This document shows, one piece after another, positions 11,857 through 25,470 of a stretch of DNA of 64,000 nt. This DNA is from Osedax fenrisi (Eukaryota > Annelida > Polychaeta > Sabellida > Siboglinidae): contig OZ025242.1 in the NCBI GenBank assembly GCA_964019155.1, positions 70,638,596-70,702,595 on the forward strand, read 5' to 3'. A program made the position numbers and the translations under genes. The first letter of the stretch is position 1. Each line of letters opens with the position of its first letter. The notes below the pieces were generated by a model. The model did no database searches and was not told the origin of the DNA. It saw only the letters and a program-made list of their open reading frames with translations.

Positions 11857-12058
11857 AAGTCTTAAAATAATATTTGGATGTGATCTTATATAATTGTTTA
11901 TAAATAAATGATCGGCTCTCGTTAAAACCATGGATGCCTTAATATGTTAACATTAGAACGTCTTCGAAGTGATATTTGAGCCATAGGGTTATAAGTGTAA
12001 AACTTCATCTACATTCATGGATGGGATGAAAGACTCCACCAAAATAACAATTACAATA
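11857..12058 (+). mobile_element. SINE, copy 3 (5'-truncated, diverged)
   Basis: Lacks the tRNA-like head and starts within the body (gtcttaaaataatattt). It shares gatcggctctcgttaaaacc, catggatgcctta and atggatgggatgaaagactc with the other copies. Confidence 0.8.
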
Positions 12059-12159
12059 ACACTATGGATATCTTATACTACTTCATTCTCGGATATTTAG
12101 GGAGATTACAGCTTATTCTGTAGTATTGTATATATAAGTGCATTAACACATATATAATA

Positions 12160-12362
12160 ATAATAATAATGATAATAATAATAATAAAGTTTATTTATAT
12201 GCTTAAATAATAGTATCAACAATTCTCTAAAGTGTGTTCAAATAATGTTAACAATAAAATAATTATAACACAATATGTTTCTTCATTCTTTTGCGGAATA
12301 TTGAGATAGGCGGATCACTTCTTATCATCAGTGGTAGCTTGTTCCACACCGAGGCCGCAGAA
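12160..12362 (-). pseudogene. CR1/L2-group retrotransposon 3' end
   Basis: On the minus strand the frame from 12362 reads SAASVWNKLPLMIRSDPP then FRKRMKKHIVL and a stop. This is the standard C-terminal text of CR1/L2-type proteins (usual A-P-x-x-W-N-x-L-P-x-x-I-R). The 3' end is an imperfect (TTA)n tail at 12150-12187. Heavily 5'-truncated. Confidence 0.8.
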
Positions 12363-12372
12363 TATATATATA

Positions 12373-12413
<41 letters not shown>

Positions 12414-12590
12414 GTATATATTCATACATTTATATGTAATGTATGTATACTTTATAATATAAAGTTTATATATATTTATATAATAAAATTAGATATAGAG
12501 ATATATAATATATATAATATAAAGTTCATATTTTAAAGTATATAGATATATATACTCTGTAATACATATATGTATTTATTATATATATAC

Positions 12591-13043
12591 CAAAGATTTT
12601 TCTAAGGAAAGATATAACACTCACGCGAAATCGTGTAATTCTATTTTTTATACAAAAACCAAGCGCCACCTATATAGGGTAAATTTTCGGAATTATGTTT
12701 TGTTTATAATGTAAATTTGTATCAAACCATGCACTTTTAAAATGAAAAATAATATATTATTGCATATATACCTTAAATTATTATTTTTATTATGAAAACT
12801 ACGTGTTCATTACTAATATATAACAAAGCAATATGATATGTTGTTATTAAATGCTATATATATCCATGTGGTTAATAAAAGATAATTTATATTGCATGTC
12901 ATTTAATAGATCATTAAAAACATTGTAGTATGCAAATAGCGAAAACCTAAATCGATTTCAATACTACTGCTAGCAGCGGGATGTATGCATACTAATTACG
13001 TTGCGTAGATAGGGAGCGATATGGTTGCTTCGCAAAATCTTTT
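12591..13043. mobile_element. 453 bp MITE, copy 1 (7 bp target duplication, diverged)
   Basis: Terminal inverted repeats of about 31 bp: caaagatttttctaaggaaa at the left and the complement-like gcttcgcaaaatctttt at the right. Flanks tatatac and catatag match at 5 of 7 bases. Internal words cgcgaaatcgtgtaattc and actgctagcagcgg are shared with 28049-28502 and 35279-35731. No coding capacity. Confidence 0.85.
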
Positions 13044-13210
13044 CATATAGGACTTCTATATACCTACTATAGTATGTATAGTTTTATACAGAATAATTCA
13101 CTTAAATTGATTTATAACTAATAACAAATTGATGTAATAGTATAATATAGTTTTTCCTCACAAAATTAAAAATTAAAATTAAATGTTATATAATCATTTA
13201 GTATATCACC

Positions 13211-13246
13211 CATAGATTTATAGTTTATGTAAACTATAAATCTATG
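13211..13246. repeat. Hairpin with 17 bp perfect arms
   Basis: catagatttatagttta and its exact complement are separated by TG. Confidence 0.9.
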
Positions 13247-13688
13247 ATATCACCACAACAATAAATATGCCCATTTAAGAATTACAACGTAAAGTCACCT
13301 TATTAAAATTAGAATACTGATACGATTGGTATAAATAATATCATTATGATACATAATGAGTCACTGAAATGGTATATAAATACGACGAGAACATATGTTC
13401 ATGCTCATATTTCTGTTCTGCTGATAACAGATTGGGACCAGAGAGAATTAATGAATTATTATTTATATTTATAACACCCATATTCGATAGCTATGAACAT
13501 AAATGACTTTAATTATTTATGAGCATATCTATGCGAACATCGTTGTAGAAAAGCCTCCCCACGCAAAGGGCTTTGGTTGCGTTAAGTACTATTATGACGT
13601 ATAAACGAATTAATGCTGATCATAATAATTACGGCGTAAGAAAATATCATTTGTTTTTTTGTTTAATATATATAGACAATACAGTATA

Positions 13689-13728
<40 letters not shown>

Positions 13729-14559
13729 TACATGCACTATATATACAATGTATACATTGCATACTATGTCATAAAGCAACTATAATTGCATCAGATATGC
13801 ATTTTAATCATTAGCCTATGGATAGTTATAAACAGTAATATTATTATGCTAATATTCTTATATATTTTATATATTTCGTTTTATCTATTATATTATAATG
13901 TATGTATTAGTAGAGATATTATTGTTATTTAATTATATGTTATCATGTTAATATTATATATATAATGATTATTATTAAACAATTAATATAACTTTGTAAT
14001 CTAAAACTTTGTATTCATATTTTTTAGATCACCATGTTATCTGACCCCATTGATGAATCATAAATTTTCATATTATATGCTTAATATATACGGGGCCATA
14101 TATACCGCTGTTTTGAAATATAAATAAACTGTAAACATAAATGTGTACAATAGTCTATTTTATTATTTATTTATATAAAATAAATTGTAATAATTGTAAT
14201 AAACTGTAATATATTACAATTATTAAGTTTGCTTTTTAATATCTTATACTTTTTAATAATAAGTTATTATACTTATCATATATAATTATCAGTATTAAAA
14301 AAAATGTATTTAAAAATTAAAAATTAAATTATATCTTTTATCCGATTAAAATAATTTCAAATTTAATTTTTTCCGACTTAAATAAAATTAGTTTTATTAT
14401 TTTTACATTTATTACTTTCTGACATAATATAAAATTACAAAAATATAAATATAAATTAATATTATTAATTATAACATATCAGTATTAAAACAAAATTATA
14501 TAAAAATGTTCAGTATTATATGTTAAATTTTTATTTAATCATTTTACCTATTTATCTAA
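13247..14559. other. AT-rich intergenic DNA, no gene seen
   Basis: Contains about 40 bases of (TA)n near 13690-13727. No supported coding or RNA gene. Confidence 0.4.
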
Positions 14560-14945
14560 TATATTTGTTTATTTTTTCTCTTATTTCTTTTAGTTTCTTT
14601 TATATGTATTGGCTTTCTCCTATTTAGGTTCTCTATGTTTTATTTTATTTTATTTTATTTCATTATTGATGTATTTCTTCGATTTTAATTTTATCATTTT
14701 ATCATTTATTTATATTATTACATGATGATTACATTTAGTTACATGATAAGTTTCATTTTATTTTTTTTATCATATATATCCTATGTAAACAGGAAGTCAT
14801 ATTATTATAACATTATTATTTATTTATTATTCTTATCTATAATGAAACCTATCATGTTAATAAAGGGGTAATTGTCTCGATAAGCAACACTGCTTCTATA
14901 ATTACCCTGGCATTGCCTAAATCTGATAATAATTATATAAAGTTA
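14560..14945 (+). mobile_element. Non-LTR retrotransposon 3' end, copy 1
   Basis: Matches 57280-57700 in inverse orientation. Shared words include aaaggggtaattgtctcgat, aagcaacactgcttctataa and gcattgcctaaatctgataa. Both copies end in an ATAATAAT-type tail after atctgata, as expected for the 3' end of a retroelement. No coding remains visible. Confidence 0.65.
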
Positions 14946-15265
14946 TTATTATATTAGAAATACATGTTATGCTTATACAACAATTTGTAATTTTTGTAGA
15001 ATTACTCTTTTAAATAGAATTTTCGCATTTTAAAGACCCTATCTTTTATATGTAAACGCCTACCCTTATATCTGAATATTGTATAAGTTATATTATATTA
15101 TATTATAAGAACAATCAAAATATTATATTTCATACATTTTGAATTAATACTAAAATTGTATTCAAAACATGTTCTCAGAAGTGTATCGACACATTACACA
15201 GTTCTTGCGGGTGTGATATTACTGGCTATGAGATCCTTAACGCGCAATATAGAGGTGAAGGTCAT

Positions 15266-15577
15266 TCATCTCCATAGCAACCATCTTAGCCTCATAGCAC
15301 CCATATTAGCCCCATAGCACCTAGCTTAGCCTCATAGCACCCATATTAGCCTCATAGCACCCATATTAGCCTCATTGTACCCATCTTAGCCTCATAGCAC
15401 ACATATTAGCCTCATTGCACCCATATTAGCCTCATTGTATCCATATTAGCCCCATAGCACCCATCTTAGCCTAATTGCACCCATATTAGCCTCATTGCAC
15501 CCATATTAGCCCCATAGCACCCATATTAGCCCCATAGGACCCATCTTAGCCTCATTGCACCCATCTTAGCCCCATCC
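15266..15577. repeat. 20 bp minisatellite (TAGCCTCATAGCACCCATAT)
   Basis: About 15 copies with C/T and A/T variants (cccatagcac, cctcattgca). The length is exactly regular. Confidence 0.95.
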
Positions 15578-15904
15578 GTATAGATTTACAAGCTTTGTGC
15601 TATTATTATCAATGTTTTATTATATACAATAAATAACATTATATTAACATGGTCAATATTTTATTAATATATATATATATATATATAAATATGTGTATAT
15701 ATATACCAATGTATAAATTAAAACATGTGTTATAGCACAGCTACAAGTAATAGTCGTCAACATTTGGGTTTGATTCATTAAGCCATTATTCATAAGATAC
15801 GGTTTCATCTATTCATTCTGCAAACAAAAAGTCATTATAATCTACAACATATATGTGCTATTTATATACGTTTATTTAATATGCAATAATTAGAATTAAG
15901 TAAT

Positions 15905-16071
15905 ACATGATATCGAACTACTAACCCATAGCTTATCGAGTCTACATGTTGCACAGCACTAATCACTATCGCTACACAAGTTAAGCTTTGTCACAATATA
16001 TTAGCCGGCAATAATTATCAATTGAAACACCTTTAAAAATAAATATGAATTTAACATATGTTAGATTATAG

Positions 16072-16115
<44 letters not shown>

Positions 16116-16614
16116 TATATATATTAATATACACTTTATTTAAAATGCAATACTTATAATTAAGTGATAATAGATATATATATACGAACCTAGACCGTAA
16201 GAGGTAAAAGGATTATAATGAGTAGCAGATTGGTAGCCTGAAAAAATTAATATATATATATATATATATATATTATTATGATTAAATCGTAAATATGTAA
16301 AATATTTTATGTAGAAAATTATATAAATAAATCCCTATCCATTCAATATTACAAATAGTAACTTATTTTCACTGGTGGAAGTATAATTAAGTGATAATAG
16401 ATATCTATATACGAACCTAGACCGTAAGAGGTAAAAGGATTATAATGAGTAGCAGATTGGTAGCCTGAAAAAATTAATATATATATATATATATATTATT
16501 ATGATTAAATCGTAAATATGTAAAATATTTTATGTAGAAAATTATATAAATAAATCCCTATCCATTCAATATTACAAATAGTAACTTATTTTCACTGGTG
16601 GAAGTATAACTTAT

Positions 16615-16652
<38 letters not shown>

Positions 16653-16880
16653 TTAAACTAATTAGTGATTTATAATGCAAAATGTAAATAATAATTGCAA
16701 ACGATGTTTTAATTGCATATATAAATAACTGCACAGAATGCGTTACCTATTTATTTAATATCTAAAATTAATCTTTTAAAATGGAATATTATATAAGATA
16801 AAACTATAAATATAATTAAAACCTACTTAAGGTATATTAATAATAATAATTTTTATAATTTTCATTTTGAAAATTTCTCC
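15905..16880. repeat. Large duplicated block, left copy
   Basis: The words gcttatcgagtctac, acaatatattagccggcaat, ctttatttaaaatgcaat and aaacctacttaaggtat appear here and, in the same order, at 17105-17790. Inside this copy a ~227 bp unit (16158-16384 and 16385-16611) is itself duplicated almost exactly, including cctagaccgtaagaggtaaa. Confidence 0.8.
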
Positions 16881-17104
16881 TTTCATTCACACGTGTTTTA
16901 GATTTATAGCAATATTACCCATCTATAACCAGTATACTGGTACTATAATATACTGGTACTATAGTAAGAGGAAACGTCGCTATTATTATTATTATCCTGA
17001 TATATGTTAATTCATATTAATCACAATAGGGTTTTTATTCGTCGAAATAAACTGTGAAAACGTCTGCATTATACTCTTCCGGCTATATTGAAAGGGTCTC
17101 CTTC

Positions 17105-17345
17105 ATATCATATAGATAAGATATCTTATCGATTCTACCTTTTGCACAGCATCACCGATCACCATCGTTACATAAGTTAGGCTTTATCACAATATATTTA
17201 CCGGCAATAAAGGTCAATCATTGACAAACCTTTAAAAATAAATTGTAATCTAACATATATTCTATATTAATATATACTTTATTTAAAATGCAATAATTAT
17301 ATTTAATTAATTATATATATCGATGGACGAACCTTGGAGGACTGC

Positions 17346-17400
<55 letters not shown>

Positions 17401-17526
17401 AATGGTTAAAGCGTAAAAATATGTAGATTTTAAAAGATTGTATGTAGACATTTTATATAAATCCATATACATTAAACGTTACAAATAGTAAATTATTTTC
17501 ACAGGGTGAAATAGTATAACTCATTG

Positions 17527-17563
<37 letters not shown>

Positions 17564-17790
17564 TTAAACTAATTAGTGATTTATAATTAAACATGTAAAT
17601 AATAAGTCAAACGGTGTTTTAAATGTTCTAAATAACTGAACGCAATGCGTTTTTTATTTATTTTATATCTAAAATTATTCTTTTAAAATGGAAATATATA
17701 TATAAGATAAAGCTATAAATTATATTAAAACCTACTTAAGGTATATCAGTAATACAATTATTTATTTTCATTTTGCAAATGTTGTTGAAT
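17105..17790. repeat. Large duplicated block, right copy
   Basis: Diverged second copy of 15905-16880, with a 56-base (TA)n at about 17350-17396 and another near 17530. Holds the internal 227 bp unit only once. Confidence 0.75.
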
Positions 17791-18173
17791 CTAATATATT
17801 TGTAGTTCTATACAACTATGAACTAATGTAGGCGGCGTATATATTTACACATGCGTTATGATCAATGCATGCAATATAGTGTTTCTATTTGATAAATGTT
17901 GATGATATTTCGTATACCATGTTATATAATATATTGTTTAAACGTTTATTGATATTCTTTTGGGCGGTTTGTTTTATTTGCGCTAATATCGCTCTTTTAG
18001 CCAAGTGAATTATTTCCGATCTTCCCCTTTCAGCGCTATTTCTAGTTGCCATCACCGCGCCTGTATTATGTTATTATATGTATTAGGTAAGCCTACGTTA
18101 ACATATCATTGTGTAAGTACTTACGTTTTTAGTACTTAATAGTAGTAGACTAAGTAGTATTGGAATACCAATA

Positions 18174-18234
<61 letters not shown>

Positions 18235-19170
18235 CTACTAGTATGTATATAAGTATATATCATATTATATAAGTATGTAAGGGTATATATATAATTATAT
18301 TTTATATAATATTATAAAAAAAATAATAGTGAACTATTAATATAATAATTAGATCGTTTATAGTACATGTAAATGAATGACATCATTAATTGATGTTTAC
18401 TTAGTTTATAAAGTGAACTGCTAGGTATAAAGACATGAGTCATGTGTATTTAGCTATAGCGACAACGCGTTATAAGGTAAACACATCAACTCCGTTTTTA
18501 ATTCTATGTGCGAAAATTCCGTTTTTCGTAAAATCGTGCGTTTTTTCATCAGTAGAATTGTCTCATTTTCTGCGTGAATTTCGAATAGGTATTCACACCA
18601 ATTCCGTATATTGTCTTGAGTATTTTCATTAAATACTAGTATATACCCTATATTAATATATGTAAGGTATTAAGTATTATAATGATATAATATTTGGTAA
18701 TATTCTTTAAAAAAATTAAAATATAAAATATAAATGAATTGAAAAAAGTTTTGAAATTATTTGTCATTAATCAATATAACATATAATACTGATATATATT
18801 TTTGCAGTGATATGTTTAATAATATTAAAAATATATTATTCTCTCTAATATTATATTGAAAAAATAACAAATATTTTGTATTATAAAACTTTATTAAAAA
18901 TCAGTATTAAATAATAATTTCTCCATATAAATTTTAAATTTTTATATATTTTACATTATATAACTATACAATAAAAAATAAAACAAAATAGTATTATAAA
19001 TTAGAAGTATTAAAAACAAAAACAAAAACAGTATTAAATGATTAAAATTTAAAAAAATTACTATTTATCAAAACTATTTTATATTTATTTAAAAAATTTT
19101 ACTTTTTATATATTTAACTTTACATAACTAATAACAAAAAAACTAAACAGTATTACATTTATTATATATA
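17791..19170. other. AT-rich intergenic DNA, no gene supported
   Basis: Has a (TA)n tract at 18176-18230. A 65-codon frame at 18435-18632 has no recognisable family, splice context or neighbours and is not called. Confidence 0.4.
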
Positions 19171-20273
19171 TAGTGAAAGCCGCTTACATCGACATGGTTG
19201 TGTAAGCTCCAAAAATTTCGATATAGGCGGATTGTCGATATGAGCGATAGGGTGTAGCCCTAATGATGTATAACGCATTAGTTTATTTATAATTAATTGT
19301 ATGTAATAATATAATATATGCATATAATATAATAACAAAAAAGGTTTAATTACATGTTTATTAAATAATAAATATGTATTTACTAAAAACTTTATATATA
19401 AACTAAAAATATTTTGTAATCGATCATTGTTTAGCGGATGGTATTTTATTTTATATTACCAACTATTCGTTTACCAATAACAATCTTATTTTATAATATA
19501 ATATAAAAATGTAATAACGTACGCAAAATAACACTAATAAATCATAATTACGATTTATATAAGTTAATAAAAACCATTCAAAGGGAGACCAGCACGTCTT
19601 GCTGCAGCAAACCATGTTAATAATGGGTTTTCTTCATCATCATAAGGTGATAATTTAATTTTTTTTACATTTTTTGAATTTACAATTTTACTATTTTCTA
19701 TTATATTTTTCTCATATTTCATCCATTCTACAATAGTATACTATAGACAATCCAACACCCAGTTCCTCTGCCACAATCTTTCTCTCCTTACCATTTTAAT
19801 AGTATTGATAGCAGTAGATTTATCAACGATAGAAATAAATTTACGATTTGGCATTGTTACAATAATTTAATAAATGAAATAAGACATACGTAATTATATC
19901 ACAATACATATTTGTAGGCGTATATAAATAATGACCAATTACTTAAGATATTAAAGCTACAGTTATTTATAGATATACTGACGATATTAAGTAGTAGGAG
20001 TATATCAATGAATACTATGGGAATACTTTTCATACAAATTAAAATTTGTAAATAATTCGTTTTTTAATCAAATTTGTCGATATAAGTGGATTCAATTCCA
20101 AATATTACCTTATAAATATGTCGATAATGCCGAATTATCGATATAAGTGGATTTTCGATGTACGCGGATTAATGTACATGTAAATAGGTGTAAATCCAAT
20201 CAAAATATCTCGAAATGTCGATATAGCCGAATTATCGATGTACGTGGCTGTCGAAGTAAGCGGCTTTCACTGT
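19171..20273 (-). mobile_element. pogo/Tigger-like DNA transposon remnant
   Basis: About 1.1 kb with inverted ends: agtgaaagccgcttacatcg at the left and the complement tgtcgaagtaagcggctttcact at the right, flanked by TA. Subterminal motifs such as TCGATATAAGYGGATT repeat near both ends. On the minus strand, 19855 to about 19580 reads MPNRKFISIVDKSTAIN, then a gap, then DEENPLLTWFAAARRAGLP. This matches the N-terminal psq-type helix-turn-helix and CENPB-type regions of pogo/Tigger transposases. No DDE catalytic part is seen, and stops interrupt the frame: a dead, internally deleted copy. Confidence 0.8.
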
Positions 20274-20742
20274 ATATATATATATATATATATATTATTA
20301 AAATTGACATAAACTATATGATACAAATATTTAGACTCTTTTATAAATATTATATTACAATTATGAAAAATATATCAACAATAACAATTTTTTTTGCTTG
20401 CTATATTTTATACTTTGTTTTGTATGTTAACATGGGAATCAATATTTATTTTAGTTTTGTTTTATTCTTTATTTTATATTTGTGTTTATTGTTTATTTTA
20501 ATATCCATTTTTATGTAATTTTATTGTATTTTATCCGAATGAATATGATGAAATATGACATTACACTACTGTTAGGAGATATCGAACTAAAAAAGCTAAT
20601 CGCTGTCACTGATTCTCATTAGACATTGTCTATAAACTGAATTCATTCATTCATTCATAAACATCAAATAATGAATCTGTCAATCATTATTTAAAAAAAT
20701 ATACATTTTATATTATTATGAGTAATATATTCTTAATTACTC

Positions 20743-20806
20743 CAAAGATTTTGCGAAGCAAATATTGTTCACTCCTTATCTAATCTATGTAATTAATTAG
20801 AATTAC
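20743..20806. mobile_element. MITE end fragment (fourth copy, partial)
   Basis: caaagattttgcgaagcaa followed by a diverged stretch with cactcc equals the reversed right end of the 453 bp MITE. The rest of the element is absent. Confidence 0.65.
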
Positions 20807-20858
20807 GAAGATTTAGTTTACAATTCACCACAAGTAATTCTTTTTTTTAATCCGATTA

Positions 20859-22342
20859 GGGGACATGAGGGGGTTTTGGTCGATCAAATTTGGCACTCGC
20901 TATAGGGGAAAGTCCCCGATTACCGACCCCTAAATGATTATTTGTAATAACTTATTCAATATTAAATATATTTATTTGAAATTTTGTAAATAGGGTAATA
21001 TTATGGTAATGAATAATGTGGCTATTTTAAAATTTTGATATAATTATATTTACAAGAATAAACAAGGGGGTCGGTAATCGGATACCTGTTCCTAATACCG
21101 ACCCCCTTCCCCTATTACCGACCCCCTAAAATAATCGTGGTATACATACTTTTAGTATTATAATATCCAATCAACATAGTAGATATTAATAAATATAATT
21201 AATTATAACATGCACGCAATTATTTTTTATTGAATTTATGTTTTAATAGTAATATTAAATTTAAATTTAAACTTTATAGTAATTATATTAAAATAGTATA
21301 TATTATTATTTAATATTTAGTTATTAATCAGTATGTATATAATATAATGGAATCATGAATCCTTAATCTATATCAATGATAAACAAACAACTTATGACAT
21401 ATTTTAAAGTAAAATAGATATCTATTTTGATTGGATATTATAAATCACATGGGGGTCGGTATTAGGGTAATTTAGGGGGTCGGTATTAGGAAAATCATAT
21501 GGGTTGCTATAATTAAGATATTTTGGTTAATTGTTATTCAAATTGAATTATTTTTATAATAATTATAAACATTTTATTGATCTACAATAGTATGTGCAGT
21601 ATTTAGTTTTCTTTTAATTAATAAAGTATTTACAATGATTTAAAAAAAGTTATTATTCAAATATTTAAAAATTAAAAACAGAATATTACATTTTATCAAA
21701 TAAAAATTGTAGCATTAAATATTTGTTAAAACAAAATACTTATTCATATGTATCATTAAATTACTAACAGTTCGTGTATATATTATTTTTTGATATCCTT
21801 TATAGTTACTGAGATACGAGTGGGGGTCGGTATTAGGAGGGTGTCGGTAATCGGGGACTTTCCCCTAATAGCCAGTACTCCGTGAATATTGAATATTAGT
21901 ATTTTACATTTATAATTCTTATTAAAAAGATATAAATCTAATAAATAGCTATCTCTGATATATTATGTTATCAAAATGATATATTATCAGTTCTAATAAT
22001 ATTGGTAAATATCGGTGAAATATGGTACGTGAGGGGGTTTGGTCGATAGTTCCGAATGTGTTATATATTAATACTTGTCACCCCCACGCACTCATAGTTT
22101 TAATTAATTATATATTATATGCAACATTTTACCATTAATGCTACGCTAGTTATTCAATAATATAGCAGAAAATACACTTTTTACATAATCGAATATATTA
22201 TTTAATATATTTAATTTTTATTAAATTTTTCTTAACATATTTGGTAAGATTAATATTATACACAGTTCGTTAATGTAATATATATTCATATCTATTACCG
22301 TTATGATTACATTTGTGTTGTCTAAAACACCCTCACCTCCCC
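20859..22342. mobile_element. TA-flanked GTGAGGGGGTTTTGG element, short copy
   Basis: Starts ggggacatgagggggttttg after TA and ends ccctcacctcccc before TA. Without the nested 961 bp element at 20905-21865 it is about 520 bp. Its interior resembles both ends of 36351-40091 (for example atatagcagaaaatacact, ttttacataatcga). No coding capacity. Confidence 0.8.
20905..21865. mobile_element. TA-flanked GGTCGGTAAT element, copy 2 (nested)
   Basis: Terminal repeats ggggaaagtccccgattacc and ggtaatcggggactttcccc are exact complements. It sits inside 20859-22342. The uninterrupted relative at 36400 reads cgccataatagtcag, and here cgctata precedes and taatagcc follows the element, so insertion duplicated TA. 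Internal GGGGGTCGGTAAT/ATTAGG motifs as in copy 1. No open frame. Confidence 0.9.
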
Positions 22343-22766
22343 TATTAGTGCACGTATTTTATTTTTATTTTCGGCGATTTTAATATTTCAGTATGTATTT
22401 TAATATTCCAAACCCATTGCGAATATTACGATATTCATATACTATAGTTCCCCGTATCGGCTTTTAAAGTTATTATCAGCGTCGTGAAATTATTTACAGC
22501 GTATAAATAGAACATTTCATATATTGCACACACTGTGTATACGCATAGAAATAGAAATATATAGTTATATATATATTTCTATATTAAATTTCTATAGAAA
22601 TAGAAATACACATGCATTTGACAAATTCAACGAACGAAAAAAACGCTCGCAACAATAATGACGCACATAGAATTAAAAATGGAGTTGATGTGTCCTATAA
22701 TAAATAGATATATATATATATATATTTTTAATGTAGGAGCGGGTATGATATTGAGGGATTATAAAA

Positions 22767-22896
22767 TGAATGGGATATCATCATTATACTAATAGTACAA
22801 TAGGTATATACCTACTATTATGAATGGGATATGAATGGGATATCATCATTATACTAATAGTACAATAGGTAAATACCTACTATTATGAATGATAAA
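22767..22896. repeat. Two tandem 65 bp units
   Basis: Units start at 22767 and 22832 with tgaatgggatatcatcatta; each ends with the small palindrome aggtatatacct or aggtaaatacct. Confidence 0.85.
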
Positions 22897-22899
22897 ATA

Positions 22900-23970
22900 T
22901 TATTATTAAATAATTAAGATATTAGTGAAAGAAGGGGGTTATGTTACTGTTAGTATAATGTATACACGTCTACCCTGCCTTTTTTAATATAAGATACTAT
23001 CTAAAAGATATTATATAAAATATCTTTTACATATATTAATTATATATCTCGTTTTTTTTTAATCAATTTTTTTGATCCGGTTTTTGTTATCTGTATTTTT
23101 TTTTGGTTTTTTTGATATAAAAAAACCATAACTATTTTGGCTTATTTGTTTTTTTTTGGATTTTTTGGATATTCTATAAAAAAATATAAATAAATATATA
23201 AATTTCAATACTATAGTATCATTTAATATTAATATATATATTATTAATAATAGTATAGATAATTTATATTATATATAGTAAACCATTGATAATATGCAAA
23301 ATATAATACAATTAATAAAAATGTACTTTATAAAAATAAAATTGTTGATAAATATATTAAATATAGTTAATCACTCTGAATTTGGAAAATATTTAAAATC
23401 ATATTCTAAAAACTTTTAGATCTATATTATCTATATAATAATATAATATTCTGATCTATAATTTCTCAAATATTTAAAATTATTATCTTGAACATTTAAA
23501 TCCTACTTTATATATATATATATATATAAATTATGAAAATTATTCATTATAATGAATTATAAATTATATATATATAATAATAAATTTAAAAAATATGAAA
23601 TAAATTATGTTATATAATTTATTAAAATAATCTAAATGAAAAAATAAAATATATTTTTATATCTATAAAATATTAAATGGGAAAATATAAAATAATGTTA
23701 ATAACAAAATCTAACTTAAATCATAAGAAAGTATTCGATGTATTCAAATATTAATACATATTCGATATTTTAAGAACCCACTGAAAAATTGATATTTTAG
23801 ATCGATGATTTTAAATCGCACCACAGATTTGATCGTAATGTACTATAGTATACGTATACGTATACTATATATAGTATTATTGTTCATAGTATAATAGATT
23901 ATTAATGATAGGTATATATCACGTGACCTAGCATACACGCTTATATGATACATACATGTATGTACAACAG

Positions 23971-24003
<33 letters not shown>

Positions 24004-24411
24004 CATTTAAACACTTACCTAACACCACGGAAAGTAATAGTACGATTGAAATCACCTTCATCTTTTAACTCGAATCTAAATGTACATCAATATTAATGTT
24101 AAATTCAATAGATTCACACATATATATATATATATATATATGTATTCAAATTAGTTATTTAAATTCAATTGTATAATTATAAATATAATAAATTGAAAAT
24201 TTAACAAAAACTTTATGATTACATTGATAATTACAATTGAAATTATATTTTTGTTATAAATAAAAATAAACCATAATTACTCAATAATAGTATATATTAT
24301 ATTAAATAGGATTATTAGTTAAATTATTAATAATTAATAATGCTTGGAAATAACTAATTGAAGATTACTGATTAAATAATATCTAATACCGCATATTATA
24401 TAATGTATAAC

Positions 24412-24465
<54 letters not shown>

Positions 24466-24825
24466 CATATTAATTTACATTTATAGATGGTTATACATAC
24501 ATATATGACAATCTGAACTGACGCAAATATATGATTTTAATTCCATATTTATATATTTCTGGAGGTCACTGACCCGTGACGATTTAAAAATTACTCAACA
24601 CGTGTACGCTCAGGTATTCGATAGGCCAGTGATATTAACCAATCAATAGTTATAGTGACACACAAATATATATTTATATATATACACTTCAATGTATTTT
24701 GTAAATAGGATATATTTCGTAATCAATGAAACATGTTACGTTATTTAAATAATATCGTATTATATATATAATCGATCATAAGTCGGATTGAAATAATTGT
24801 TCGCAACATACAATACAATTATAGG

Positions 24826-24894
<69 letters not shown>

Positions 24895-25090
24895 CGATGT
24901 TCTATATTAATCTCAGTTTTATTTAAATAATATATTATTATTTAATTTTCAAATTATTAATAAATGAAATCACTTTATCGGAATTATTACCGAGCGGGTT
25001 GCTCGAGCATTCGTTACAATTAGTTTTCAAACAGCCATGTATTTCATTGCATTTGTCATATCGCCAATATCCAAGTCCACATCGTTTTTC
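22900..25090. other. AT-rich intergenic DNA, no gene seen
   Basis: Contains a palindrome around 23847-23870 (atagtatacg with its complement), (TA)n tracts near 23980, 24120, 24417-24450 and 24832-24890 (the longest, nearly 60 bases), and homopolymer-rich T runs near 23050-23160. No coding block is supported. Confidence 0.4.
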
Positions 25091-25470
25091 AACTGATCTA
25101 CAAGTGTTGTGTGAAGGCGGTATACATTCGCTTCACCATGATTCCATGATTCCATAGTATAACCAAAGCCCTTTGGGGGGGATTTGGTATAACTATGCTC
25201 ACACTTTCTTTGTTACTTCTACAGCAGTGACCAGCATATCGAATTCTTCTTTCGCGTATAAGATGTGATATTGGGGGGATATTACCATATAATTCAGCAT
25301 TTGTTGGGTGATCACGCCAAGACGTGTTTAAAATGGCTCTAAGCATTCTGGTATAAGTGCCGTCTAATTTCTTTTCAAGCTTTTTTGTTAAGGCCTTGCA
25401 ATGGACCGGTCCATTTGACTGATCCGTATAACAATACAGTTTCAATAGTACACTGTTAAAAATAATGGTT
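25040..25470 (-). pseudogene. RTE-like reverse transcriptase C-terminal fragment
   Basis: The minus-strand frame reads LTKKLEKKLDGTYTRMLRAI, then SWRDHPTNAELYGNIPPIS, then RERRIRYAGHCCRS. This is the region after the polymerase in RTE-like elements (usual W-R-D-H-x-T-N, L-Y-G, I-R-x-R-R-L-R-F-x-G-H). In another frame just upstream, ETVLLYGSVKWT corresponds to the usual ILLYGCETWT, so there is a frameshift near 25420-25445. The polymerase domain is absent. Confidence 0.85.

Noticed and set aside
15266..15577. CRISPR-like array
   Set aside because: The units are contiguous without unique spacers, and the genome is eukaryotic. The same applies to 40480-40925 and 6545-7032.
18435..18632. 65-residue protein
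   Set aside because: No family resemblance, no splice or neighbour support, and a length expected by chance.
20147..20518. 123-residue hydrophobic protein
   Set aside because: Phe/Ile/Tyr-rich text from AT-rich DNA; it starts inside the pogo-like element end and crosses a (TA)n tract.
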